Origin: Streptomyces sp. CNQ085
Lineage (GTDB): Bacteria > Actinomycetota > Actinomycetes > Streptomycetales > Streptomycetaceae
NCBI RefSeq assembly: GCF_022614595.1
Contig: NZ_JAJFAU010000030.1
Location: forward strand, 1-36,733
Length of the DNA stretch: 36,733 bases
Reading direction: 5' to 3'
The notes under the pieces are model-generated. The model was not told the DNA's origin and made no database searches. It was given only the letters and a program-made list of their open reading frames with translations. Shown piece by piece: positions 1-7,032 of this stretch; position 1 is the stretch's first letter, and each line of letters opens with the position of its first letter. The translations under genes were made by a program, and so were the position numbers.

Positions 1-122
1 GCGGACGCCACGGCGCCCGCCAGCCGTGCACGCGCCTGCGGCGCGTCGCCCTGTGCTCCCTGGCCTGTGCAGATTTGACGGTAATTCACCTGTCGCTCTC
101 CTTTACTCCACGACTAGAATTC

Positions 123-136
123 ATTCGAGAACGAAT
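123..136. promoter_or_regulatory. Possible TetR operator upstream of the first regulator
   Basis: A short inverted repeat, ATTCG-agaa-CGAAT, lies about 50 bases before the GTG start of the first TetR gene. It sits in the only A/T-rich part of the leader. Position and symmetry suit an autoregulatory operator, but it does not resemble the strong palindrome at 1949-1972 and could be chance. Nothing else is recognisable in positions 1-187. Confidence 0.25.
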
Positions 137-187
137 CTTTCTCGGCCGGTCCTTCACCACCGGGCCGGGGTGAAGGAGGTGGTCAGC

Positions 188-781
188 GTGGTCAAACAGG
201 CGCGTGCCCTTCGGACGTACGATCGCGTCCTCGACGCCGCCGCGTACGAGTTCGCACGCTACGGCTACGTGAACACGAACCTGCAGCGCATCGCCGACCG
301 GATCGGGTTGACCAAGGGCGCCCTGTACGGGCACTTCTCCAGCAAGGAGAAGTTGGCCGCCGCGCTGACGGAACACCTGTCCCAGAGCATGCGGACACTG
401 CTGGACGATGCCAGGACCGCGCCCGAGTCGGCCCCGAGCCGGCTGGAGGCCCTGGTGCTCGGACTCGGCAAGCTCTTCGAGACCGACCACAGGGCGCAGG
501 CGGCCCTGCGGCTGGAGGTGGAGGCGGCTCGGGCGGCCGGCACGGTGGCCCCTCTCCTGAGCGACACCCATGGCATCGCCCTCGAACTCGTGAGCGAGGT
601 CCAGCGAGGACGGCACTGGGACGCGGCGCCGCCGGCCGACGTGCTGGCCGATCTCATCGTCGCGGTGTTCTGCACCGCGCTGTGGACCGGCGCCTGCGCG
701 GGCCCGGACCGGCCCGGGCCCAGCGTTGCCGCGATGTGGGGCGTGCTGACGCGCGCGACGGAGGCCCGGGCCTCCGCCTGA
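188..781 (+). CDS. TetR-family regulator, γ-butyrolactone-receptor-like (ArpA/ScbR type)
   Basis: Predicted cytoplasmic DNA-binding repressor of 197 residues. The N-terminal helix-turn-helix (about residues 5-50) carries the KQARA...R start and the TKGALYGHFSSKE recognition region typical of ArpA/ScbR/CprB receptors. The rest is the all-helical ligand and dimerisation domain. I chose the GTG at 188 because a GGAGG sits nine bases upstream and the homologous part begins there; upstream in-frame codons lack family similarity. It converges with the AfsA-like gene, which is the usual pairing of butyrolactone synthase and receptor. Whether it binds a ligand or is a pseudo-receptor cannot be told from sequence. 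Confidence 0.85.
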   Translation: MVKQARALRTYDRVLDAAAYEFARYGYVNTNLQRIADRIGLTKGALYGHFSSKEKLAAALTEHLSQSMRTLLDDARTAPESAPSRLEALVLGLGKLFETDHRAQAALRLEVEAARAAGTVAPLLSDTHGIALELVSEVQRGRHWDAAPPADVLADLIVAVFCTALWTGACAGPDRPGPSVAAMWGVLTRATEARASA

Positions 782-819
782 GCCCCGACGAGACGTGGCC
801 CAGGGCCGTCCCACCGCCG

Positions 820-1869
820 CTACCAGGAGGCCGGGACAGCCGCCGCCGGACGGGTGCCCACGCAGGCCCAGGCGGTCCGTGCGCGGGCCAGTACGGTGTC
901 GCCCTGGACCGCCGAGAGGGACAGTCGATTCGTTTCCTGCGGACGGGCGCCAGACGCGCACTCGTCGACCACCAGCCGGGTGGGCCGGACGAAATCGCCG
1001 AAGGCCAGACATTGCACCGTGGTCCGGACCAGCGCGAAGGACAGGCCGGCGAACGGGCCATCGCCCGCCTCGTGCACCTTGAGGTGGCCGAGCTGGCGGA
1101 AACCCTCGAGCATCACCATCATCGGGATGTGGTCGGTGGGGTGGTCGAAGAGCACCGCGTGTTCGCGGTCGACGCGCAACCGCCACTCGTCGGACCCTGC
1201 GGCCTCCTCCAGGACGCAGTCCCTCCAACGCAGCCGCCCCACCCTGTGCGGGGGCGTGCGCGGCGCCCCCGAGACCGCCGTCCGCGCCGGTGCTGCGCCC
1301 GACGCGTCCGCGGCACCCCCGCCGAGCCGGCGCAGCAGCCGGTAGCGCCGTTCGTCCATCATCAGCATGCTGACGGTTCCCCAACCGCACGCGCGGCCGT
1401 CGACGACGAGCCGGAAGTCCATCCGGGCCCCGCCCCTGCCCCGGGCGTCGTCGCCGTCCCAGTTCCACTCGCCCACCAGGACCACCGAGGGCGGTACGCC
1501 CTCGACCCGCAGGGCGGCGTGGTCGGTGATCTCGAAGTCGATGTCGCGGCCGACGAAGCGCCGGCCGAGCGGCACACCGCAGTACCGGTGGGCGATGTAG
1601 ACCATCCCCTGGCGCAGGGTCTCCGCGAACAGCAGGGGGTCGCTCAGACCGTTCTCGTCCGGGTGGTAGAGCGCGTGGTCGCGCGGCCACTGGGCGGCGA
1701 CGGCGAACCCACGGTCACCGATGCGCGCCCCGTCGGTGACGAAGACCTCCGCGACGGAGCTGCGGTGCACCAGCTCACGCGTCACGGGACGTGCGAAGCT
1801 GAACGAATCGCAGGCGCGGGCCATTGCTGACGCCTGAGAGCTGCTGAGATGATTCAGTACGACTGACAT
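820..1869 (-). CDS. AfsA-like γ-butyrolactone biosynthesis protein
   Basis: A 349-residue protein with the two hotdog-fold repeats of the A-factor synthase family. The N-terminal segment has the VHRSSVAEVFVTD signature (about residues 34-46) and a second repeat starts near residue 215 (VDREHAVLFDHPTDHIPMM). AfsA joins a β-ketoacyl chain from ACP to dihydroxyacetone phosphate, the first committed step to A-factor-type signals. The gene is divergent from the second TetR gene and shares an intergenic region with the palindrome at 1949-1972. No butyrolactone reductase or phosphatase gene is visible here, so later steps must be encoded elsewhere. Confidence 0.88.
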   Translation of the reverse strand: MSVVLNHLSSSQASAMARACDSFSFARPVTRELVHRSSVAEVFVTDGARIGDRGFAVAAQWPRDHALYHPDENGLSDPLLFAETLRQGMVYIAHRYCGVPLGRRFVGRDIDFEITDHAALRVEGVPPSVVLVGEWNWDGDDARGRGGARMDFRLVVDGRACGWGTVSMLMMDERRYRLLRRLGGGAADASGAAPARTAVSGAPRTPPHRVGRLRWRDCVLEEAAGSDEWRLRVDREHAVLFDHPTDHIPMMVMLEGFRQLGHLKVHEAGDGPFAGLSFALVRTTVQCLAFGDFVRPTRLVVDECASGARPQETNRLSLSAVQGDTVLARARTAWACVGTRPAAAVPASW

Positions 1870-1948
1870 CCGGGATTCGCCTCCCCCGTACTGGAAGAAC
1901 CAGGACCATGCGAACTAACAGATGTGCGACGCCCTTCGGCATGAAATT

Positions 1949-1972
1949 AATATACCTTCGGGAAGGTATATT
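1949..1972. promoter_or_regulatory. ARE-type operator for a γ-butyrolactone receptor
   Basis: A perfect 24-base palindrome made of two 11-base arms (AATATACCTTC and its complement) around GG. The ATACC...GGTAT core fits the autoregulatory element bound by ArpA/ScbR/BarA-family repressors. It lies about 80 bases before the AfsA-like start and 148 bases before the second TetR start, so occupancy could control both divergent genes. Confidence 0.8.
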
Positions 1973-2119
1973 GCAAGGCTCGGGCGGAGCATGGCGGATG
2001 ATCGGTCATCCCTGCTGGTCAGGGGGGCAAGACCCGCGAAGCGTCCGCACGTTCCCCAGCCCGGTCCCTCCACGAACCGGCCGCCGAAAGCAGCGGACGG
2101 CACGGCACGAATGGACGTC

Positions 2120-2779
2120 ATGAGCGAACACAGCGACGCGACACAGACCTCGCGCATCCTCGGCGGCACCTCGGTCAACGACACCTCGCGCCTCAAGCAG
2201 GAGCGCGCCATCCGCACCAGGCGCACCGTCCTCGACTCGGCCGCGGAGGCCTTCGCCCGACACGGCTACCCGAACGTCACCATCAAGGAAATCGCCGACG
2301 GCGCGGAGATGACCAAGGGCGCGGTGTACTTCCACTTCTCCAACAAGGAGGCCCTCGCGGTCGCCGTGACGGAGGAGTTCTACCGCAGGCTCAACGAGAT
2401 CGTCACACCCGGGCTCGAGGGCGACCACTCCTCGCCCTCGACGGTGGTGGACGTGCTGCTGCGTACCGCAGGGGGGTTCCGCGACGACGTCTACGTCAAG
2501 GCGGGGGCACGCCTGCAGCTCGAACGCCCCTACATAAAGGCGGAGATGCCGGTCCCGTACGTCGGTTTCACGTCACTGATCGTCGAACTCCTCCAGGAGT
2601 GCCGGGCCGCGGGCCGGTTGCCGGAGAGCACGGCACCCGAGGCCCTGGCCAGGGTCCTGGTCTCCGCCCTGTTCGGCGCCCAGCACATCTCCTGGGTACA
2701 GAACGACCGGACCGACATCGTGGAGCGGGTCGGGGAGATCGTCGACGCCTTCTCCCTGCTGTCGGTGCCGGCGCGGTAG
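2120..2779 (+). CDS. TetR-family regulator, second γ-butyrolactone-receptor-like protein
   Basis: A 219-residue predicted repressor. After a roughly 24-residue leader comes the family pattern KQERAIRTRRTVLDSAAEAFARHGY, then TIKEIADGAEMTKGAVYFHFSNKEALA, a helix-turn-helix very close to ArpA/ScbR receptors. The start is uncertain: ATG at 2120 and 2111 both fit, a longer form could start at 1991, and none has a convincing ribosome site. The helix-turn-helix is downstream of all of them. Divergence from the AfsA-like gene across the ARE palindrome suggests it regulates itself and the signal gene. Two receptor-like paralogues in one cluster often mean one true receptor and one pseudo-receptor. Confidence 0.85.
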   Translation: MSEHSDATQTSRILGGTSVNDTSRLKQERAIRTRRTVLDSAAEAFARHGYPNVTIKEIADGAEMTKGAVYFHFSNKEALAVAVTEEFYRRLNEIVTPGLEGDHSSPSTVVDVLLRTAGGFRDDVYVKAGARLQLERPYIKAEMPVPYVGFTSLIVELLQECRAAGRLPESTAPEALARVLVSALFGAQHISWVQNDRTDIVERVGEIVDAFSLLSVPAR

Positions 2780-2794
2780 AACCGTGTGGCCGGA

Positions 2795-2856
2795 CCGGTC
2801 CACCGCCCGACGGCACGGGTCGCCGCACCGACCCGTGCCGTCGGGCGGTGGACCGG
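2795..2856. terminator. Bidirectional terminator with 28-bp perfect stem
   Basis: Arms at 2795-2822 and 2829-2856 are exact reverse complements around a six-base loop (CCGCAC). It sits between the convergent ends of the second TetR gene and the MmgE/PrpD gene, so it can stop both transcripts. There is no U-tract, as is common in Streptomyces. Confidence 0.85.
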
Positions 2857-2860
2857 ATGT

Positions 2861-4414
2861 TCAGTCCAGGAAGGCGGCCTCTATCCAGCGGCGCAGGGCG
2901 CCCGGACGCATGCGGTGCAGCCGGTCCACACTGTCGGACACCTCGTGCGGGCCGCCGACCGACAGGAACTTCTCCCGCACCAGGTCCGCGTGCCGGACCC
3001 GGGTCTCCGGGCCGGCCGCACCGACCGGGATCAGCCGGGTGCGCGACACCGTGCGACCGTCGGTCAGCCGGACGGTGACCCGGGCACCGGTGGCCTTCGC
3101 GGCGCGGGAGAAGTCCCGGTCCTCGGAGTTCAGCGGGCCCAGCAGGTCGACCAGCTGCTCCCCCCCGAAGCCGCGCAGCCACGGCACGGCACGCTCCCCC
3201 GCCTCCCGCACCGCCTCGCCGAACGGGGCATCGGACAGGAACAGTTCGCGCGTCATCTCGGTGTCGTGCTCCAGGCGCACCCGCCGGGCCAGCTCCCAGC
3301 GGGCCGGATCGTCCAGGTTCGGGGAGGAGAAGTCGTCCACGGTGAACTCGCCGGTGAGCAGGGTGGCCGCGACGGGGTAGGGCACGTCGAGGACCAGGGC
3401 GCCGAGCGGGGAGCCGGGACCGTTGACGTACCGGGCGGCGCGCTCGCCGGCGAAAAGGGTGTACAGGGACGCCTCGACGACCACCTCGGCCACGTCTTCG
3501 GGCCGCAGGCCGCCCAGCTCCCGGTGGATCTCGGAGGCGCAGTCCACAGCCGCGTCGATGCCCGGCCCGCCGGGGTGCATCTTGAAGGAGAGCGTGTCGG
3601 TGTGCCAGCGCCGGCCCAGTCCCTTCGCCACCGCCTGCGGCAGCGGCACGGTGGCGAACCGGGCGAGGAAGCCGTCCTCGTGCTCGACGATGTCGGGAGC
3701 GCCGCGCAGCCCCGCGTACGCCGCGTCGCAGGCGTCCATGGCGGTGCGCACCGGGGTGAAGGTGTTGAACAGACGGGCGTCGCTGGCCAGGAAGGCGCGC
3801 ATGAGGGGCCAGTTGGGCATGGCGAAGGCCAGCCCTAAGGCGTTCTCGAAGAGAGCGGCCGGGGCCCGGTCGCAGTGCAGCCGACCGGCCACCGCGCCCG
3901 CCAGGTGCGTGTGGACTGCACTCTGGCCGCGCAACGGGCCGAGGGTGGCCGAGGCGGTGATACGGGCCGCGCACTCGTTGGCCGCGACGACCGCGGTCAG
4001 CAGGGACAGCCCGTCGAGCCGGCGGCTGTAGGCGAAGGCGAGCGGCACGGCGACGGTGGAGTTCGACAGGTGCCCGGCGTAGGCGGTGTCGTCGAGGTTG
4101 AGCCAGGACCCGAGAGCGGCGAAGACGCCCGCGGCGGTGCGCGGGTCGCGCTGTACGGGGTGCCCGAAGGCCGCCACCAGCCGCCGTCCCAGCGGGTGCC
4201 GGAGCCCGGCCCTGATGGACGCGGCCTGCGAGAGCACCTGGCTGGCGGCGAGCTTCAGCACCCGGCACGGGATGTGCTCGGGGCGCAGCGTCGCCGCCCA
4301 CTGGGACAGTTCACGCAGCGGGGTGTCGGTGGACCGGCGAGGACGCCTGGGTGCCGTGCTCCCCCAGTCGTCGCACAGCGCCCTGGCCACGCTCTCACCG
4401 AGTACTGCCGTCAT
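2861..4414 (-). CDS. MmgE/PrpD-family lyase, VlmK-like
   Basis: A 517-residue cytoplasmic protein of the MmgE/PrpD (2-methylcitrate dehydratase) superfamily, recognised from the N-terminal helical domain (LRPEHIPCRVLKLAASQVL...), the central HTHLAGAVAGRL...ENALGLAFAMPNW segment and the C-terminal VTVRLTDGRTVSRTR strand. In the valanimycin pathway the family member VlmK eliminates phosphate from the phosphorylated seryl hydroxyl to give the acrylate. The kinase partner, VlmJ-like, lies two genes upstream. I chose ATG 4414 because the longer frame adds low-complexity sequence; AGAGGTG lies upstream. Leu193 is encoded by TTA (3836-3838), the rare codon read by bldA tRNA. Confidence 0.82.
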   Translation of the reverse strand: MTAVLGESVARALCDDWGSTAPRRPRRSTDTPLRELSQWAATLRPEHIPCRVLKLAASQVLSQAASIRAGLRHPLGRRLVAAFGHPVQRDPRTAAGVFAALGSWLNLDDTAYAGHLSNSTVAVPLAFAYSRRLDGLSLLTAVVAANECAARITASATLGPLRGQSAVHTHLAGAVAGRLHCDRAPAALFENALGLAFAMPNWPLMRAFLASDARLFNTFTPVRTAMDACDAAYAGLRGAPDIVEHEDGFLARFATVPLPQAVAKGLGRRWHTDTLSFKMHPGGPGIDAAVDCASEIHRELGGLRPEDVAEVVVEASLYTLFAGERAARYVNGPGSPLGALVLDVPYPVAATLLTGEFTVDDFSSPNLDDPARWELARRVRLEHDTEMTRELFLSDAPFGEAVREAGERAVPWLRGFGGEQLVDLLGPLNSEDRDFSRAAKATGARVTVRLTDGRTVSRTRLIPVGAAGPETRVRHADLVREKFLSVGGPHEVSDSVDRLHRMRPGALRRWIEAAFLD

Positions 4415-4490
4415 GGCGCGAGGCACCTCTCTTGCCGTACGCCGGCTGGGGCGGGCCGTGGCCGGCGGCTGGTCGCTCCGGGCGGGGGAA

Positions 4491-4531
4491 GCGGTGGCGG
4501 GAGCACCGTAGGCCGGTACTCCCGCCACCGC
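4491..4531 (-). terminator. Hairpin between the NTF2-fold and MmgE/PrpD genes
   Basis: Arms 4491-4503 and 4519-4531 form a perfect 13-bp stem with a 15-base loop, starting ten bases after the stop of the upstream gene. It may terminate or attenuate read-through into the lyase gene, which has a 126-base leader. Confidence 0.55.
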
Positions 4532-4540
4532 GGGAGGGGG

Positions 4541-4909
4541 TCAGGCAGCCGGCACCTTGTCCAGGAAGCCGTAGACGGCCTTGACGCGGCCCGCCTCGTC
4601 GGCGACCAGGACGTCGAAACCGATCGCGATCGGCTCGGCGCCGGGCTCAGTGACCAGGCCCCACTGGAACCGGGCCTGGTTGTGGTGGGCGTCGACCGCA
4701 CCGTGCAGTTCGAAGATCAGGCCCTTGAACTGCTCACGGGCGCCCGCCACCACCGCGCCGAAGCCCTCGTGGCCCTCGACGGCGGCGAGCGGGTCGATGT
4801 ACGGGGCGTCGGGGGTGAACAGCTCGGCGATGGCCTCCGCGCGCTTGTCGGCGTCCGCCTCGTTCCAGATGGCCAGGTAGCGGTCGACGGTGGTGGTCAG
4901 GTCGCTCAT
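4541..4909 (-). CDS. SnoaL-like/NTF2-fold protein of unknown function
   Basis: A 122-residue single-domain protein. The N-terminal helix with YLAIWNEADADKRAEAIAELFTPDAPYIDP and the following β-rich part match the SnoaL-like polyketide cyclase/NTF2 fold. Family members include cyclases, isomerases, hydroxylases and ligand-binding proteins, so the fold does not fix a reaction. GGAGA precedes the ATG. It lies between the VlmJ-like kinase and VlmK-like lyase genes on one strand, so a role near that final two-step reaction is plausible but unproven. Confidence 0.8.
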   Translation of the reverse strand: MSDLTTTVDRYLAIWNEADADKRAEAIAELFTPDAPYIDPLAAVEGHEGFGAVVAGAREQFKGLIFELHGAVDAHHNQARFQWGLVTEPGAEPIAIGFDVLVADEAGRVKAVYGFLDKVPAA

Positions 4910-4991
4910 GCGTGTTCTCCTTGTTTCCGTTGGTGCGGCTGACCCGGCGTGCCGTCACCAGGCGGGCGGTACGACGGGGGTTCTGGGTGTC

Positions 4992-5957
4992 TCAGGGGGA
5001 CTCGGGCCGATCCGGTGCCGGGGCCCATACGGGGAGGGCGCCGGGGAGGACCTCGAAGGTGGCCGTGGAGCCGATGCCGTGCTGGTACTCGCCGTCGTGT
5101 TCCAGCGGCAGCCGGCGGCCGTCGGTGCGCTCCACGGTGATGGTCCGGCCGCGCGCGTACCGCGTGGCGGGGTGGCCGATGTGGGCGGCTGTCAAGGTCA
5201 GCCGCGGCACGTCGGCCGCGGTGATCCCGTCGCCTATGACGCAGACGTCGAGCAGGCCGTCGTCGAGCAGCGAGTCGGGCAGGACGTTGAACCGGCCGCC
5301 GCGGTAGGGGCCGCCACCGACGTTCGCGAGAACGGTCGGGCCCTCGTGCACGACCCGCCCGTCGACGGTGACCCGGCCCGGGTACGGCGCGTAGCCCGCG
5401 GCCGTGTCGGCGAAGGCACGGGCGTACCGCTCGCGACCGGTCAGCGGCAGGCCACGGGCGGTGATCAGCGCGTCGGCGATCACACCGGAGCAGGCACCGA
5501 GGAAGACGTACTGACAGGTCTCGGCGAGACGGGCCAGGTCCAGGCGGCGCGGGCGGGCGCAGCCGCCGACGCCGGAGTCGGTGAGGATCGCCTTGAGGGA
5601 CTCCGTCCAGGGGCGGTCGCCCCACAGCATCTTGTAGCCGGAGTTGCCGGTGCCGCCGGGCACCACCGCGAGCGTGGCGCGCCCGGAGGCGGGCACCAGA
5701 CCCTGGACGGCCTCCCGGACGGTGCCATCGCCGCCGATAACGAGGACCAGGTCGGGGGCGCCTGCGTGTCGTTCGAGGGCCCTGCGCACCGCGACGGTGG
5801 CGTCACCCGGCCCGGTGGTCGGGTGCACCTCGGTGCGCTCCAGGTACGAGTCGCACAACTGGCGCACCTGTTCCACCAGTTCCGGGCTGTGGCTGCCGGA
5901 GGCCGGGTTGGCCAGGACCAGTGCCCGGTTCGGGACCGGGGCTGCTTTAGCTGCCAT
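4992..5957 (-). CDS. Diacylglycerol-kinase-fold kinase, VlmJ-like
   Basis: A 321-residue protein of the DAG/sphingosine kinase fold. The N-terminal strand ALVLANPASGSHSPELVEQV, the nucleotide motif GGDGT at residues 75-79, and VPGGTGNSGYKMLWG (about 97-110) are all present, followed by the C-terminal β-sandwich ending LEHDGEYQ. In valanimycin biosynthesis VlmJ, of this fold, uses ATP to phosphorylate valanimycin hydrate before elimination by VlmK. Together with the MmgE/PrpD gene downstream, this predicts the same activation-elimination pair. The ATG at 5957 follows AAGGAG. Its promoter carries four SARP-type repeats at 6053-6092. A lipid kinase unrelated to the pathway is the alternative. 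Confidence 0.83.
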   Translation of the reverse strand: MAAKAAPVPNRALVLANPASGSHSPELVEQVRQLCDSYLERTEVHPTTGPGDATVAVRRALERHAGAPDLVLVIGGDGTVREAVQGLVPASGRATLAVVPGGTGNSGYKMLWGDRPWTESLKAILTDSGVGGCARPRRLDLARLAETCQYVFLGACSGVIADALITARGLPLTGRERYARAFADTAAGYAPYPGRVTVDGRVVHEGPTVLANVGGGPYRGGRFNVLPDSLLDDGLLDVCVIGDGITAADVPRLTLTAAHIGHPATRYARGRTITVERTDGRRLPLEHDGEYQHGIGSTATFEVLPGALPVWAPAPDRPESP

Positions 5958-6036
5958 GCGAGCGTACTCCTTCGTCGGACGGCGCCGGCGAGTCCGGGGC
6001 CGGGGCCGCGCCGGCGGCTCCGGACCCACGACCTCA

Positions 6037-6092
6037 ACCCTGCCGCCGACCGCTGTCACGGCGCTGACGTCCGACTGACACCGACGGGACAC
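6037..6092 (-). promoter_or_regulatory. SARP-type promoter of the kinase operon (four direct repeats)
   Basis: Reading the minus strand, heptamers GTGTCCC (6092-6086), GTGTCAG (6081-6075), ACGTCAG (6070-6064) and GTGACAG (6059-6053) are spaced exactly 11 bases start to start. Ten bases after the last comes CAGGGT (6042-6037) as a weak -10. Four-base gaps between heptamers next to a poor -10 are the recognised layout of SARP activator sites. No SARP gene lies in this window. Confidence 0.72.
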
Positions 6093-6121
6093 CCGGCACG
6101 GCGCGGCGGGCACTCCCGGCA

Positions 6122-6148
6122 CGGCTCCGGGCGCAGTGCCCGGAGCCG
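6122..6148 (-). terminator. Terminator after the α/β hydrolase gene
   Basis: An 11-bp perfect stem (6122-6132 with 6138-6148) and a five-base loop, 25 bases downstream of the hydrolase stop. It separates the P450-exporter-hydrolase transcript from the kinase promoter. Confidence 0.65.
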
Positions 6149-6172
6149 CGCCCCGGCGCCCCGGCCTCGCGG

Positions 6173-7003
6173 TCACTGTTTGGCGAACGCCAGCAGGTCC
6201 GCGTTCAGACGGTCGGCGTGGGTGGCGAACAGGCCGTGGGCCGCGCCCTCGTAGGTCAGCAGAGTGCTGTCTGGAACGAGTTCCGCCGTGCGGGGACCGC
6301 ACAGCGGATACGGCGCCCCGAGGTCGGCGGTGCCGTGGACGACCAGGGTGGGCACCCGGACGGCCGCCGTCTCCGCTCGCTGGTCGGTGGTGAACAGCGT
6401 GCGGTAGATCTCCGTGGCGGCCCGCGGCGAGGTGTCCATGGCCAGGTCCGTCAGCCACTCGGCCAGTCGGGGCGAGAGCGGCGTGCTCGCCGGATCCGCC
6501 TCCGGGCCGGCGAAGAACGGCCAGGTCAGTGATCTCAGCCAGGCGGCCCGGTCGGTCCGGACGGCCTTCTCGATTTCCTCGAACAGTGCCATCTCCAGGC
6601 CGTCCGGGTTGTCCGGGGCGCGCAGCAGGAACGGCGTGGTCGAGGCGACCAGCGCCAGTTTCCCCACCCGCCCGGCACCGTAGCGGGACAGGTAGCGCAC
6701 GGCCTCGCCGCCGCCCGCCGCGTAGCCGACCAGCAGGACGTCCCGCAGGTCGAGGTGGTCGAGCAGGTCGGCGAGGTCCGAGGCAAGGGTGTCGTAGTCG
6801 TAGCCGGTCCAGGGGATGTCCGAGCGCCCGGTGCCGCGGCGGTCGTAGGTGACGCAGCGAAGCCCCTGACCGGCCAGGAACGGCGCCTGGAACTCCCACA
6901 TCCGCGAGTCCGCCATGGCAGCGCTGAGCAGCACCACGGGACGTCCTTCGCCCCAGTCCGTGCAGTGGAGCCGGGTCCCGTCCCGGGTGGTGACGTAGGG
7001 CAT
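6173..7003 (-). CDS. α/β-hydrolase-fold protein lacking the nucleophilic serine
   Basis: A 276-residue protein similar to non-haem chloroperoxidase/esterase α/β hydrolases: YVTTRDGTRLHCTDWGEGRPVVL at the start, YDRRGTGRSD, and a C-terminal VHGTAD and EGAAHGLF that supply the acid and histidine. The nucleophile elbow, normally GFSxGG or GHSxGG, reads GYAAGGG. Ala95 (codon complement at 6719-6721) replaces serine, and the reading is consistent on both strands. The protein therefore cannot work as a standard serine hydrolase. It may be a binding or non-hydrolytic enzyme, or inactive. AAGGAAGG precedes ATG 7003. It follows the exporter by 29 bases in one operon. Confidence 0.82.
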   Translation of the reverse strand: MPYVTTRDGTRLHCTDWGEGRPVVLLSAAMADSRMWEFQAPFLAGQGLRCVTYDRRGTGRSDIPWTGYDYDTLASDLADLLDHLDLRDVLLVGYAAGGGEAVRYLSRYGAGRVGKLALVASTTPFLLRAPDNPDGLEMALFEEIEKAVRTDRAAWLRSLTWPFFAGPEADPASTPLSPRLAEWLTDLAMDTSPRAATEIYRTLFTTDQRAETAAVRVPTLVVHGTADLGAPYPLCGPRTAELVPDSTLLTYEGAAHGLFATHADRLNADLLAFAKQ

Positions 7004-7032
7004 GGCTCTGCCTTCCTTGGTTGTGGGGCCCC

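Noticed and set aside
86..1690. 534-residue minus-strand frame over the first TetR and AfsA-like genes
   Set aside because: It is out of frame with the clear AfsA-like protein and antisense to the TetR gene; composition is typical of a shadow frame.
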